A DNA stretch of 64,000 nucleotides from Watersipora subatra (GCF_963576615.1 NC_088716.1:59474228-59538227); one strand, 5' to 3'; shown: positions 11,594 through 31,009, counted from the first letter of the stretch. The notes: a model not told the origin generated them from the sequence alone. A program made the numbers and translations.

Positions 11594-12385
11594 CAGTCAA
11601 ACATGGATAACTCGCCCACGGATAGCTCGAACACATGGTTAACTCGAATGGTTTCTTTGGTCCGTTCCCACGTAATGATAAATTGCTATAGATAACTCGA
11701 CCTCAACTCTGTTAACTCGAACAGTTTTTTGCCCAACGCCTACCGAGACGGTTGTTATCGCTTTAGAAAATCACTTTATTCCAAGTCATAGAGGTGAACC
11801 TCATCTTTTCGTAAATCATAGACGTCGTTATTACCACCGTCGGTAAAATATTTTTGTCAACAACTTTTCTAAAGGTTTGGTGAATTTTGATTTTTACCAA
11901 ACATCCGCTTAGCGATCGCCTTTCGGAAGCATGGAAAAGTGAGGTGACCTTTGCATAAACTTGAAGAAAAATCGGCAAAAGTGATCTCGGTTAAAACGCT
12001 AAAAAAAGATGTCTTTTTTTCTGAGCATTCCAGCAACGATCAAGTTTTGCCAATTTTAATCTAAAAAATGTCCTGGCAATAACATCACCTCAAACAACAA
12101 AACAATCTCAAGTGATAGAAAAATCTCCTATACTTTTTGATAAAAAAGTTTTAAACTTTACATTAGAAGCATTTAATTTGAAACAAGCCATTTATGCTTT
12201 TGATTTCTATTCTAGTTTGTATATGTGCATGTATCTACTAATAAATAAATAAATACATGGACTTGTGACAGTGCTCTGATAACTTGAACGCTCTGATAAC
12301 TTGAACGCTCTGATAACTTGAACGCTCTGATAACTTAAACACTTTCGCTCGGTCCCGTGAAGTTTGAGTTATCCATGTTAGACTG
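11594..12385. mobile_element. pogo-like miniature element nested in the Tigger element
   Basis: Left end CAGTCAAACATGGATAACTC and right end GAGTTATCCATGTTAGACTG are inverted repeats of about 20 bases. TA precedes the left end; the right flank reads TT. Many AACTCGAA/TTCGAGTT-like subterminal motifs follow, as in pogo elements. No transposase frame. The middle (12030-12180) resembles the interior of the fold-back element at 19932-20366. Confidence 0.75.
12273..12340. repeat. 17-bp tandem repeat, four copies
   Basis: GCTCTGATAACTTGAAC repeated four times in the right subterminal part of the nested pogo-like element; the last copy is slightly changed. Its core AACTTGAAC resembles the element's terminal motif read in reverse, so it may be a multiplied transposase-binding site. 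Confidence 0.85.
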
Positions 12386-12491
12386 TTTATTTAATTGTTC
12401 AATATACAAATAAATTGCACCAACCCGCGAGTGAATTGACATTGGCTCAGTCCCAGAACGCATTAAGCTCGTAAGTCGAGGTATGACTGTA

Positions 12492-13504
12492 TTGTAATTT
12501 TTCATTATGTTATAGCTAAATGTTTCAATCCACACACTCCATAAAATTTTTTAACTTGCATAATTCCTCCTAGCCTTCATAATGAAAAATGTGATTATAT
12601 GAGAACTCCTATTTTGTGTTGATTATTGATAATCTTTCATTACTGTAGTATAAGTATTTCACAACTTTCAGGGACAAATTAAAATTTGGAGCTATCAGAG
12701 TTTACAATGTGACCATTTACTCATGAAAATTATCGCATAAACCATGAATGTTTTTGCACATAAAGAGAAATCAAGATAACTAACTAGACCAATCAACCTC
12801 ATGACCCCTTCTATCATAACTAATGTCCATATACATGTATTAGCCATGGAATTCTGGCATAAATTATTACTAAAATCAGGATCTAACAAATGTTTGGTCA
12901 TCAAGTGACATGCATTTTTGCTCGAACCAGAATACACTCATTAGCAAATTGTAAAATGATCTCAAGAGACCTATGACAGCACAATTAGGGTTTGCTGCTT
13001 CCGAATACTCTTATTTTACTTACAACTTCTGTTTTTATGAGTAAAAAGCCACTTAGTAAAAGCTGAGAACTTGAAAATTAAACTTGTACTGTACAGGTAA
13101 CATCTGTGATACTTGTCATTTGTGTTGTATCTGAAACAGATGTCAATGTGTCCAGAGTAGTTAGAACAAGCAGTTATTTATTTTCTGATCAAATTTAAAA
13201 CATGGAGCAAATCCTCAAAAAATAGATGGCTAATGCAACCTTATTATCGAACTCTACATCTCTGTAATATTTTGTAACTAAGCATTAATTAATGCAATTT
13301 TGGTAAATGCTCATTCATAAAAAATGAAATTTTAAATGTTGCATTTTAAATGTTTAAATCATAAATTTAAATATAGCCATAATATAATGCGAAAGGTCAC
13401 AATTCTAAAGGGAAGTTAACAAAATGTCAACACCGTTCATTTCATCATTTGAACTTAACATTCCCTCGAAAAGTATATCATATTTAAAAAAAATGAACTA
13501 TTCC
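12492..13504. other. Gene-free AT-rich spacer
   Basis: No gene, tandem repeat or element end recognised. Short open frames on the minus strand (for example 12695-12937) have no family resemblance and no start or splice context that would support them. Confidence 0.6.
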
Positions 13505-13990
13505 CACGACCAAACACGAGTGGAGCGATTGTTTGAGAGATTTATGATAAATGCATGTGCACAGACCCCTTGAAAATTATTCATCAACACCGTCGTAAAC
13601 CCTTGTACTGAAATCTCATCAACAAATTTAACCATTTTTCAATGGAGTCGTTTAAGTATAATAACGATACAAAACACATATAAACCTATTTAAATATGTT
13701 ACCAAGTCTTTGAAAATTGTCGACAATATCCTAAAACTTACCCATCTGATCGGATTATACACAAAAAGACAGGTTAATTTGGCCGAAATTTGCAATAAAC
13801 AAACTTGACAAGCTTTTTTAATCAAAATTAAGACCGGCCAACGGTACGCCAATAAAGCAGTGCGACAGATAGTAGAACTATTAAGCAGAGCACATTTCAC
13901 GAAAAAAATGTGCTCATTTCACCAGTCTATAGCATTGTGTACTTGTAATCGAATTTATCCGAAGGTTTCTGTAATAAATGTAGACCGTTT
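13505..13990 (-). repeat. Inverted copy of the 10320-10810 repeat
   Basis: Read on the minus strand it parallels 10320-10810 along its whole length, with scattered substitutions and small indels. The start-codon-plus-donor block (CAGATGGGTAAGTTTTAGG) is kept at about 13736-13754. The two arms could pair across 2.7 kb. Whether this is a transposon fragment or a duplicated promoter and first exon is unresolved. Confidence 0.8.
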
Positions 13991-14528
13991 GAGGCGGAGA
14001 CCGATTTACAGGTACGAAATTGTGGTACACAGATTATCAGCCTATGTTTTTTCCCAATTACCGAAGGTTTCATTAAATTATTTAGAACGTTAGCCAAAAT
14101 TCTTTACATCTTATGTACAAGCTAAGGCCGAACTACAACGCCCCTTTATGACGAGAACATTTTTTTATTTTGCTCCAGCTTGCAGAAAACTTCCAGACGT
14201 GTGAACGCTCATACTGGCTTTCTGCTAGATCGCTATCAAAACCATTCTACGTTCAACACAACCAACTTTCAAACTGCATATTACACAACAGCTTGCCATT
14301 TTACTGCTAATATTGCATTTCAGAGATATAATGGACATATTTCCTTATTGTTGTTGTTAAATTACATACATTACAGTAGGTTAGGCCTACAGCTTTAATT
14401 AAGATTCATTTATGTTGTTGTAAAACATAGGGTTGAGATAGTAGCAGATTAGGTGTGATTTTTTTACAACCTTTTGTTTTGCATAATTGACTTATTGAAT
14501 TTAATTTCAAAACAACTTTACAACTACC

Positions 14529-15139
14529 ATGGACATACAACATCCCAGAACACCACGTCGTGGCCGACGCAGTAGCCATCCACATGTCTCTCAATTATTA
14601 CAGCTCAATAGGAGGATAAATAGAAGGTCCTCACAGCAACCATCAACATCAAATGCTAATGTTCAACAGCTCGCTACTCAAATTAATAACAACAACTCAT
14701 CTGATTCAGAGAATTCTTTAGTAGATGTTGTAGGTGATGTAAATGACATGGACTTGGCAGCCCCTTTGTTTCCAGATGATGATCATGATTTTATGGACAT
14801 CATTGACCATGAAAATATTGCACAAAACAATATTGCTCCTCCCAATGCTGTCCCCTTCATCACATTACTCATTTTCAATCTTTAGATTATCCTGATTTTC
14901 AAGAACTGCGTAACAACTTTCTAGGCAGACATCAAATTCCTAGATTACTAGAATTTTCTTTTTGAAGTCGTGCTCCCTCAAATTTATTTTATATCATCTC
15001 GAACAACTCTCATTTACATTATGCTCTGTCAATTCCTGCTGACAACTACTTTTTCAACAACCAGCACTACCCTTTCTTTTTTCCATTATCACTTATTCCA
15101 TTATCAGGTCGTGGGATGTATGACAGGGAATTTCTAGTT
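14529..15139 (+). pseudogene. Unrecognised coding-like region with a frameshift and a stop
   Basis: ATG at 14529 sits in a strong context (CTACCATGG). The first 115 codons are rich in Arg, Ser, Gln and Asn, then acidic (FPDDDHDFMDIIDHE). At about 14872 the sense shifts frame and continues SLDYPDFQELRNNFLGRH, with one in-frame TGA at about 14964, to TAA at 15137-15139. AATAAA follows near 15180. The pattern is of a single-exon gene or transposon-derived frame that has taken one indel and one nonsense change. I do not recognise the protein. Alternatively the frame change marks an intron that I cannot place. Confidence 0.45.
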
Positions 15140-16207
15140 TAATATGATGCTGATCAATTTGATGTTTTCTATATTTTAAAATAAAATACTTATTTACACT
15201 CAACTTTGAAAAAAATATACTTTACATATATACGATATACTGTAAATTAGTAATTGCATAAAGATAAGTTACATGGTATATTCTCAAAGATGGCTTGTAT
15301 TACCCTTTCCACTCACATACGTGTATGTACTGCTTTACTACTACATCAACTTATTGCAACTGCTGTGACCTCAGACAACAATGTAGACTGGTCCTCACAA
15401 CCCCCAACTTACAACTGTTTAGTATTACCAAATTATAACAATTTGTCCACAATTGTAGATGTATGACATTTATCTCATATGTCATGAGGACTTTCTTTGT
15501 CCATATATTTCTCCCTGGTGTTATTGCGCACTTTGTTGCATATTTCCCTATTGCCATTTCATACACCATGCCGCTCATAATTGCTATTGCCACTACCAAA
15601 CATACCTACTGCTGTTAGTACCGTGACTTCTATCGTGAATCGCATCTCTCAACCTATCCATGCAGTCTCGGGATAAATGGACTCTCAGCCCGCAAGAGAA
15701 GCATTTTATTTTTAGGATAACACATCTTATGGCCACTTAGCTTGCAACTGCTGCAAACTCTTTCCTAATTATGTTCTCTACATCCTACTCCTTAGCTGGA
15801 AACATTTCGTTATTATCTCTATGCCTCCTTTTGCTCCTATCCTTACCATACTTTTGACAATTCGTTAATAACCAGAAGCCTTTCTCTCATTTCTACTGTC
15901 TCCATAGTTCCTTTGAATGGGTCTAAGTCTCTAAGACTACACTTAGAAGAATATCAATTACTTCTAGAATTATACCATCAGCATTATTTAAGGTAATAAT
16001 TTATGACTGGAGCAGCCCTTATCGCACTAACGCATGGTATTTAAAGAATGTTTTTTTTACAACTGTCGAATACTCAAGCAAGTTTCAGAATGTTATGAAT
16101 TTGCTAATTTTTATTTCCATAAAAAGTGCATCAGTTCAAATACTCGTTTATACACAGTTCTTCCCAAAACGATTCTTTTGTTTATTTACGAGGTTCTTTA
16201 TCAACCA

Positions 16208-16208
<1 letters not shown>
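15140..16208. other. Gene-free AT-rich spacer
   Basis: Nothing I can support as a gene. A possible poly(A) signal (AATAAA, about 15180) relates to the preceding coding-like stretch. Confidence 0.5.

Positions 16209-16285
<77 letters not shown>
16209..16285. repeat. (TA)n microsatellite
   Basis: About 38 uninterrupted TA dinucleotides. It abuts the SINE copy at 16286, as AT-rich tails do for the related copies near 62.8 and 63.3 kb. All open frames across it are artefacts. Confidence 0.95.
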
Positions 16286-16286
<1 letters not shown>

Positions 16287-16440
16287 AAGTTTGTCTGTGT
16301 TTTATTTGTGTTTGTCCAGCTATAGCTATTAAAATCTTGGAATAAAAGATTTGTATCACAGAAGATTTGATCTCGGACCCTCCTGCTCACTAGTCCAAAC
16401 CCTTACCAATTTACCTACACGAGATTGATGAATTGCAATC
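16286..16440 (-). mobile_element. tRNA-derived SINE copy
   Basis: On the minus strand it has a degenerate tRNA-like head: GGTAAGGGTTTGGACTAG in the position of an A box and variable arm, and AGGGTCCGAGATCAAAT like a B box. CCAAGATTTTAATAGCTATA follows, and the TA microsatellite is its tail. The same order occurs at 62800-62945 and 63305-63450. Confidence 0.65.
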
Positions 16441-16504
16441 AGTATAGATCTGTAATAGGCACTGCAGCCAGTTCTGTATGAATTACACAGTAATAAGCAC
16501 AATA

Positions 16505-16795
16505 CAGTCATACCGCCACATGTGAGTGCGCCCCAACACACGAGAAATTTGAAATATGGGTTGACTTTCTTGCAAGTTTCTTACATGAGATACGAGCATA
16601 CAAACCAGTTGTTGATCACCACTACACTACATAGCCAAGTATGCAAGAGGTCGCTTTCGAGAACAGCACCGCTCGGTCTTTCTCTTCAAATCAGTATAAA
16701 AAAGGTTTTTACAAAGTTGGCTAAAAGTTGTAGTGAACGCGAGGCAAAAACCCTTTAACCCCACACAATAACTGCTGATAAGTGAGGGATCACTG
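16505..16795. mobile_element. Tigger-like miniature element with unequal ends
   Basis: Flanked by TA on both sides. Left end CAGTCATACCGCCACATGTG resembles the Tigger element at 9415. The right end, read on the minus strand, is CAGTGATCCCTCACTTATCA, a different but also Tigger-like terminus. No transposase. Confidence 0.6.
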
Positions 16796-16864
16796 TATAT
16801 TTTTAATGTCTCATGATTTTGATTATCTTTATTAACATTCATATGGAGCTTGTGATACAGCTCT

Positions 16865-17288
16865 CTCAGCTTTCGCTGGGAACTTTATAATGCTGACAAG
16901 CTAGGGTTTCCAGTGTTTTAGCTTAGCAACTATTATGACTACAAGCTGAGATCAAACACCGTTTTTGTTTGTTGTGCTGACTTTTGTGCCCAGGAATTCA
17001 TACTAAATTTGCATTTAGCATAAAAATGCGAGGCGATAATCAATAGGACAATTTATATAGTGACTGGATTTTAGTGATGCTCTCAACCATTTAATTACTT
17101 TGTTTCATTATCGTCATTTCTTCAATAATTGCATGTGGGTTTCTATACCGTCCATCAAAATAGAAGAGACCTAAGTTCTATAAGTTGTAGTAAGTTGCCT
17201 GGTCAAGAGCAGGCCTTCGATTACCTCTACAATAAAGTTACAATGTTCCATTTGCTTTGTGACATTGGAGTTTACCTTATACATAACT
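16865..17288. repeat. Dispersed repeat family R2, copy 1
   Basis: Matches 31830-32229 plus 38860-38930, and parts of 40190-40530. Shared blocks include CTTAGCAACTATTATGA, AAGCTGAGATCAAACAC, ACTAAATTTGCATTTAGCAT and GGGTTTCTATACCGTCCATC. It carries the uninterrupted sequence AGTTCTATAAGTTGTAGTA, where copy 2 is split by an insertion. Confidence 0.75.
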
Positions 17289-17420
17289 AGCTGTACTACC
17301 CGGCGTTACCTGAGTAATAAAGTTTTTTGGACTGAAAATTTATTTCTATTTAACATGTAACAACATTTGCCATTCTAACTTTCAAACTACATATCATGAG
17401 AAAAGTGTAGTTGTTTGACA
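17289..17420 (+). mobile_element. Head fragment of the SINE family
   Basis: Starts ACTAGCTGTACTACCCGGCG and continues with AACAACATTTGCCATTCTAA. The same sequence occurs on the opposite strand at about 63165-63283. Downstream tRNA-like part is absent here. Confidence 0.65.
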
Positions 17421-25687
<8,267 letters not shown>

Positions 25688-27656
25688 GTGAGCTGGTGTC
25701 TTATAGTCATCATATGAAATTATCTTTTGATATCCACTGATTGGTTGATTTTACAAGCGCTAATTGATATGTTAGACCCTTCAACTAAATGTTGGTTGTT
25801 AGGAAAATATAATTTTGTTCAAAGCAAGATATTTAACAATGAGGTAGCCTAATTGTAAAATAATTTTTTGTGAACCAGTCTTTTCTTTACGATTTAAAAA
25901 TTTAACGTATATTCCATGGAAAGTTATTTGTTCCTATTGTCAATAATCTGTAACTTTTTATATTATCGCGTATGTATATTATATCTAGTATATTCTATAT
26001 ATTCCGTAAAATCTCTATTTGAATGACCGACATGTCCCTCTTTTTTTTAACCCTTCTCTGTGGTGGCGTTTTATTAGCGGTGACGTTCAAATAGAGGGTG
26101 GCATTGTATTTTTTCAATAGCTCGTCACAATTTTGCGCAGCTACATTTAACTCTTTTACGGGGGAAGTGAATGTCGCCTATATTATTATGTACACTCCTT
26201 CAAGTGGAGCGACATTAATCCTTAGGTGCAACAAATCTGCTATAACTTACCTCCAACTAGTCATGGATCTCTGAATAATTATACATTGGCAAGCTGAGAA
26301 ATATCTATATCAGTTGATATCTATTGCTTACAATCAACCTACGATGATCTTATAGCCTGCATTGCAATTTGGTGGAGCTGTCAATTTTTTATTTCGTTCT
26401 TTATGTAAAGGCATATTTTTATTTTATAACTATATTTAACAATATTGCATTAAAGCTCATTACACTCATTGATGTTTGCTACAGTTTGCAGCCAAAACAG
26501 ATCTTTATGTGCAGTAGAAGGTGAGCTATGAGCGTCAATCCATTGTATGCCGAGTTTTTGTAACCGCAATGATGTTATCAAATAATATGCTACCAACCAT
26601 AATTATAATACATGCAGAAACAAAAATTAGCATTTTTGAAACCAAAATATTTGCATTTTTTGCTCAGCAGCTCTGATTGTTACTTTCGTATGGAACAATT
26701 TCATCTTGTACTGGTTGCAATCTTCCTTTAGTTGTTCCATACCTTCCACAGTGTCGGCCGACCTCAACTCTTCTTCAGCGCTGCTGAACTAGTCGATATT
26801 AACTTATAAAAACAATCTTTTTAGCTGAGCAAAACTTTTACGTGGTACTATTTGAAAAAAACTTTAGCGCAAATAATGATAAACTTCTAGGCGTTGACCA
26901 CTAGGCACAAGTTATAGTCTGAAAATAGTAGTACCTAAAGATTCCGTCATAATTGTAAACGGTTTATCATATACGTTGAAGTATCAAGACTGCGTTATGA
27001 AAGGCACTACTATTAGCCTGATAGTTACTAATTATTTCTATGGCATTCGTTACCATGTTTTAAAAAAAAGTAGGAAGCTTTAGAGTTGGAAAACGGACTT
27101 CGATACGGACAGCAACTACAAAGAAATTAATTGTTAAACATGTAGTTGCGTCAAATTTGAGTTGATTTTAAAAGAAAGTATTTTTTTGTCTATCAGTTGA
27201 TATGTTGTTTGTTGTGTTAGACGATCTCAATGTCAAGATATTTGAAGATTAAAATCGACAAAATTTGATCGTGGTAAAAACGCTCAAGCCAAAAAAACAT
27301 GCCCAGACTTGCCCAAAGTGATGTAACGCGTGATACAACCTGTCTTTAACTCTCGTAATCACACCGGATATTGCGATAAAAGTCTAGTCCTACGCGGCCC
27401 TATTGGCATAAATTTTATCTTATATTTGCTTGTGTTGGCTAGAATAATATTAGAAATCTAGCTACAGATACATTATTACTAATGTCTCAAACGCCTCAAA
27501 CAAGGAAAATTAAAAGCTTGTCATATTAGCTTTTTCTAAATGCTGTGTAAACATCTTAGTACCGACTACCAATTCTACCAGTCTACGGTAATTTTGTCAA
27601 GCAAACTATGTAGAAAAAGGTCTTTGTATCGGCACAGTTCCGTCGCTACCCGCACT

Positions 27657-27736
27657 AATGATATACAGCCCCTCAAAAGCCTCGCCCACATGATGCTCGT
27701 CGCCTATCCTTGGGGAGAGGGCTGTATATCATTGCC
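27657..27736. repeat. Inverted repeat, 15-bp perfect stem
   Basis: AATGATATACAGCCC and GGGCTGTATATCATT face each other across a loop of about 48 bases. Lies within element A. Confidence 0.75.
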
Positions 27737-28130
27737 CACACCAAAAACTAGTTTCTTACTAAGTAGAATAAGCTAGCTGCGTCTTTAAAAAGATTATGTG
27801 GCGAAACCAACTACATCCATAAAAGTCATGTGCGTTGTATAGTCGACTGTCAACCTTATCGAGTCATTATTGGTATCAAATTGTAGAAAAAATTCACTGG
27901 TCACATTTGATCAGTTGATTCAAGTACTAAACCAATGGTCGAGCTATGCAAAAGTGCCTGTCCATGCAGCTCTGATTGCACTTCATAAATCCATCTCTCA
28001 GACAAGATTTCAGCACAGGTGTCAACGGGGCTATGATGTATTCAATGTTCTGCAAATCATGTTTTGCATCATCTTCAACAATATTATTTTATTATATAAT
28101 TTTTACAAGCAAAAAACTTTCATTTCGGCA

Positions 28131-28329
28131 TCAAGCTTTGATTAAAAATATCCATCCAAGTCGTGGCCACTCACATAGTTTCAGCTCATACAATACAACA
28201 AATTCATCTACTGCAGCAAACTCACACAAAACATCATGGTTTATGCAGCACACATTCAAGTCTCTTTCCCATTTATGGCAGTTTCCACACTGACAAAGCT
28301 GCTTCGGCTGGTGGGACCACATAAACATC
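28131..28329 (-). pseudogene. Possible exon with a P2X7-tail-like CxCGxC...CC cluster
   Basis: On the minus strand a good acceptor (TTTTATTGATTACAG, ending at plus position 28330) precedes a frame that encodes MFMWSHQPKQLCQCGNCHKW, then NVCC and about 40 further residues to TGA at 28131-28133. A CxCGxC followed by CC is the hallmark of the zinc-binding C-terminal domain of P2X7 receptors, also found in many invertebrate and transposon-linked proteins. It stops too early for a whole domain. It lies in the extra part of element A, so it may be cargo or part of an element's gene. Assignment by motif only. Confidence 0.35.
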
Positions 28330-29239
28330 CTGTAATCAATAAAACAAATGCAATAAATATATGTCATTCATAGATATGTCATTCTAACGCGTATCTGAAA
28401 GCTTTCAATTTGGGAGTTAAATAGATTGCGAGTGTAATTTTAAAAATGAATAAATGTTTAACAAAAGCATAAGTACGCCAAGCCAACGAGTCTAAGCTTT
28501 GGTTCTGGAAGTTAAAGATTTGCATTGATCAATCAATTTTCTTCACTTTCTACAAGTGAGAAGTGAACATCTAAAGTCAAATCATAAATCTAATTTACTA
28601 GATAAAACTGCCAAAGAAAATTTGACGCAAATATAGCTAGGTGAAACGATAAAAAATAGTAACGATGATTGGTGATAGCAAAAAGTTATAATTTTATTAA
28701 TTAGTACATGTATTAATGAGTACTAAAATTATCACCTTTAGTATATTCATCAGTCTAAGCCATTGCATTGCTAGATGCTATGGATTAAAAAGAAGCCTTC
28801 AAGAACTCACTGTACATACGTCTCTTGCACGCGCAGGAATTTACATTATAACCTCAAACGGAGAAATATAATCTGAATGTAAACTCAACGGTTTATCTAT
28901 AGGAGACTCAAAGTAAAAGATAAATTTACCTCCATTCTCGTATTTTCCTCCGTAGCACTCTAACCACCTGATGCCCAGAAAACTCGGAGTCACCTTCGCA
29001 GTAACTTTTACAATTTTGTTATTCGTCAATAAAACGTGTCAATCAAGTAATTCATTAAAGTAACGATGTTAATTAATTTAGCAAATATCAGTGTCCATGC
29101 GATTTAATAATAGAGTAAAATCCCTAAATTCAAGATCACAGATAATGCGTTTTACGAGTGGTAACATTTATTACGACCTACATAAAAATTTCGTGCTGAT
29201 GATTGGCTAATGAAGCGACCTTATATTTATCGCTCATGA

Positions 29240-29430
29240 ACTCTTTTCAGATGTATCACTCGTTACGTCACAAATGAAGCATCCGCTGGAATGTGGGCTT
29301 TTTAAAAGATGGCCTCATTCAAACGCATATATCTCCGGACAGGATTGGTCTACAAAGACAAAAATGACATCAAATTGTAGCTGATGTTTTAGCCTTTTAT
29401 TGGTCTTAGTTTCATCAAATCGATCTTTTT
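29240..29430. repeat. TTAA-type repeat, internal fragment
   Basis: Matches 6170-6350: blocks GGCCTCATTCAA, CAAATTGTAGCTGATGTTTT and TTTCATCAAATCGA. Embedded in element A. Confidence 0.7.
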
Positions 29431-29771
29431 TAGGCAACCACATCTTTAATGATGTGATCCAGTCATTTTTAGCATCATTTGTGGTCACTTTTTACTAATC
29501 ACTTGCTAACATGGGTTTCTAAAAATCAAAGAATGTCAAAGTGGCTGTCAAATAAAGGTGGCGTTCAAATAAAGGGTGGTGCTCTATTTTTCAGTACTTC
29601 TATAGTGGCGTTCTATTAGACCATGTTCTATTAGAGGTGGCATTTAAATAAGAGGTTTTACGGTGTATATTTTGTTTAGTAAACTATATATATATCACTT
29701 TAAAAGCCCACTTCGCCTTCTTAAACCAACCTCCTTTCACTAGCACTATAACAGTGTTTTGTTTATTACAG

Positions 29772-29788
29772 AGGCTCAGCTGATGTAA
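29772..29788 (+). CDS. SRM: Candidate last mini-exon of spermidine synthase
   Basis: A pyrimidine-rich acceptor (TTTTGTTTATTACAG) ends at 29771. Joined in phase 0 it gives a stop after three residues (TGA 29781-29783); using the AG two bases later it gives Ala-Gln-Leu-Met and TAA (29786-29788), more like the Ala-Leu ending of relatives. Removing the transposon at 26004-29663 leaves an intron of about 420 bases, a normal size for this gene. AATAAA follows at 30185. Transcript data are needed to choose. Confidence 0.4.
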
Positions 29789-29954
29789 GGCAAAGATTTC
29801 TTCCATTTCCTTGCTCGATGCCATCTTCGCAAATAGCTTTTCTGTATTTCCTTCTAAAATACAGAAACATATCGATAGTCAGCCATTAGCTACCCAACAC
29901 TGATTTCTATTTTTAGCGCTAATACATGCAGCAGGTGGCTGCCCCAACTCTACG

Positions 29955-29977
29955 TAGATTACAATATTTGTAATCTA
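29955..29977. repeat. Short perfect hairpin
   Basis: TAGATTACAA, three-base loop TAT, TTGTAATCTA. Lies in the presumed 3' untranslated region of spermidine synthase if the candidate last exon is right. Confidence 0.6.
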
Positions 29978-31009
29978 TGGTCCTAGGAAAATAATCTCGA
30001 GTTTTTTTAAGGATTTACTCTTACCACGATTGTTGCGTATTGTATGGAACAGAGAATAGTACAGTGATCATATACCATCATTTACTATGTGTTTGCATTT
30101 GGTAAATCGTACAGCATGCAATAATACAAATACAATTCTTTTAGGAGTTAGTCTACCATGTTTGTGTGACTTGCAGTTCACACGAATAAAACTATTCGAT
30201 GCCATTGCATCTAAATGAATAGCTGGTGTTTTTACTTATCAAAGCTTGTATTATCCCTTTAATAGAATCTCACAATAGTTAGATTGATAGGCCATTTCTG
30301 TGAAGTTACATGTATTTTAAAAAAACGTTGGACAAGTACAATGGGTATTTGGTGTAACGGGTAGGTAATCTCTCCCCTTCTCCACTTAGATAAACAGTTG
30401 GCGTTCATTGGTAATATCGTATCTCATGGTCAGCCCACATCAAAGTTTGCATAAATGAAACTACTTGAAACCGTTTTATTAAAATGAACAGCTGCTGGTT
30501 TTGCTTATCAAAGCTCCGCCCCATTGAGAATCAGGCGTTACAAAAGAGGTAATGCCCGTGTCACAGTGGTTGCTGTTCACGCTGAAAAATGTAAAACCAG
30601 TTTGCAAACATTAAAGTAAAAGATGTAGAAATGGAACTGGTTGATGCGGTCATACTCTTCGCCTTGCCTATTCTATGTATCAAGCGTGTAAGCTGTATCC
30701 AATGAGCATCAAGCTTTCAAGTAAGGTGGTCTTTACGCTCTCTCAGTTTGATCCAGTCTCACCGGAGCGCCTTGAGACAGCGTCGAATCATATTAAAAGA
30801 CAAATCAAAGGAGAGCCTAGATTGTAAGTCAATCAATCACCCATTATTCACTTGTAGTATTATTGTGTTTCGAGGAAAGAAAAGAGCACAAAAACTACCT
30901 TGTCCAGTATTACATAGCAAATATTTTTTTTTCCAACCATTTGAAACTTCCTCTTACAATGGACTGAGAGAAAATTTCGGTGAGCAACAGCTTGTGACTG
31001 CTGCCGAGG
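29978..31009. other. No supported gene; one weak exon-like pair
   Basis: Two blocks around 30185-30250 and 30460-30535 are diverged copies of each other (GCTGGTxTTTxCTTATCAAAGC). At 30624-30687 a frame MELVDAVILFALPILCIKR ends at a donor-like GTAAGC, and 59 bases later CTCTCTCAG precedes FDPVSPERLETASNHIKRQ, which ends at GTAAGT (about 30822). This could be a small two-exon stretch of a gene but I recognise neither peptide. Confidence 0.3.
30185..30190 (+). terminator. Poly(A) signal candidate for spermidine synthase
   Basis: AATAAA about 400 bases after the candidate last exon. It would give a 3' untranslated region of ordinary length. Weak on its own in AT-rich DNA. Confidence 0.3.

Larger units (their letters stand above)
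9415..12489. mobile_element. Tigger-like (pogo superfamily) DNA transposon, defective
   Basis: Left end CAGTCATACTTCAACTTACG and right end CTCGTAAGTCGAGGTATGACTG (read on the plus strand) are inverted repeats, and both are flanked by TA (9413-9414, 12490-12491). Inside is a CENP-B/Tigger-type transposase fragment at 10936-11259. The same termini, more diverged, occur at 21498-22100 and at one end of 16505-16795. The catalytic DDE region of the transposase was not found, and a second miniature element sits at 11594-12385, so the copy is dead and nested. Confidence 0.75.
26004..29663. mobile_element. TA-type DNA element A in the last spermidine synthase intron
   Basis: Left end CCGTAAAATCTCTATTTGAA and right end AAATAAGAGGTTTTACGG are inverted repeats shared with element B (61005-62289). 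Left interior (26110-27140) aligns with B's 61120-62050, and the right end (29530-29663) with B's end. The extra 2.4 kb in between (27140-29520) has other repeats and a possible minus-strand exon. Flanks are not clean TA here. Confidence 0.75.

Noticed and set aside
16034..16390. Coding frames through the TA run
   Set aside because: Ile-Tyr runs from a dinucleotide repeat; both strands and all frames are open for the same reason.
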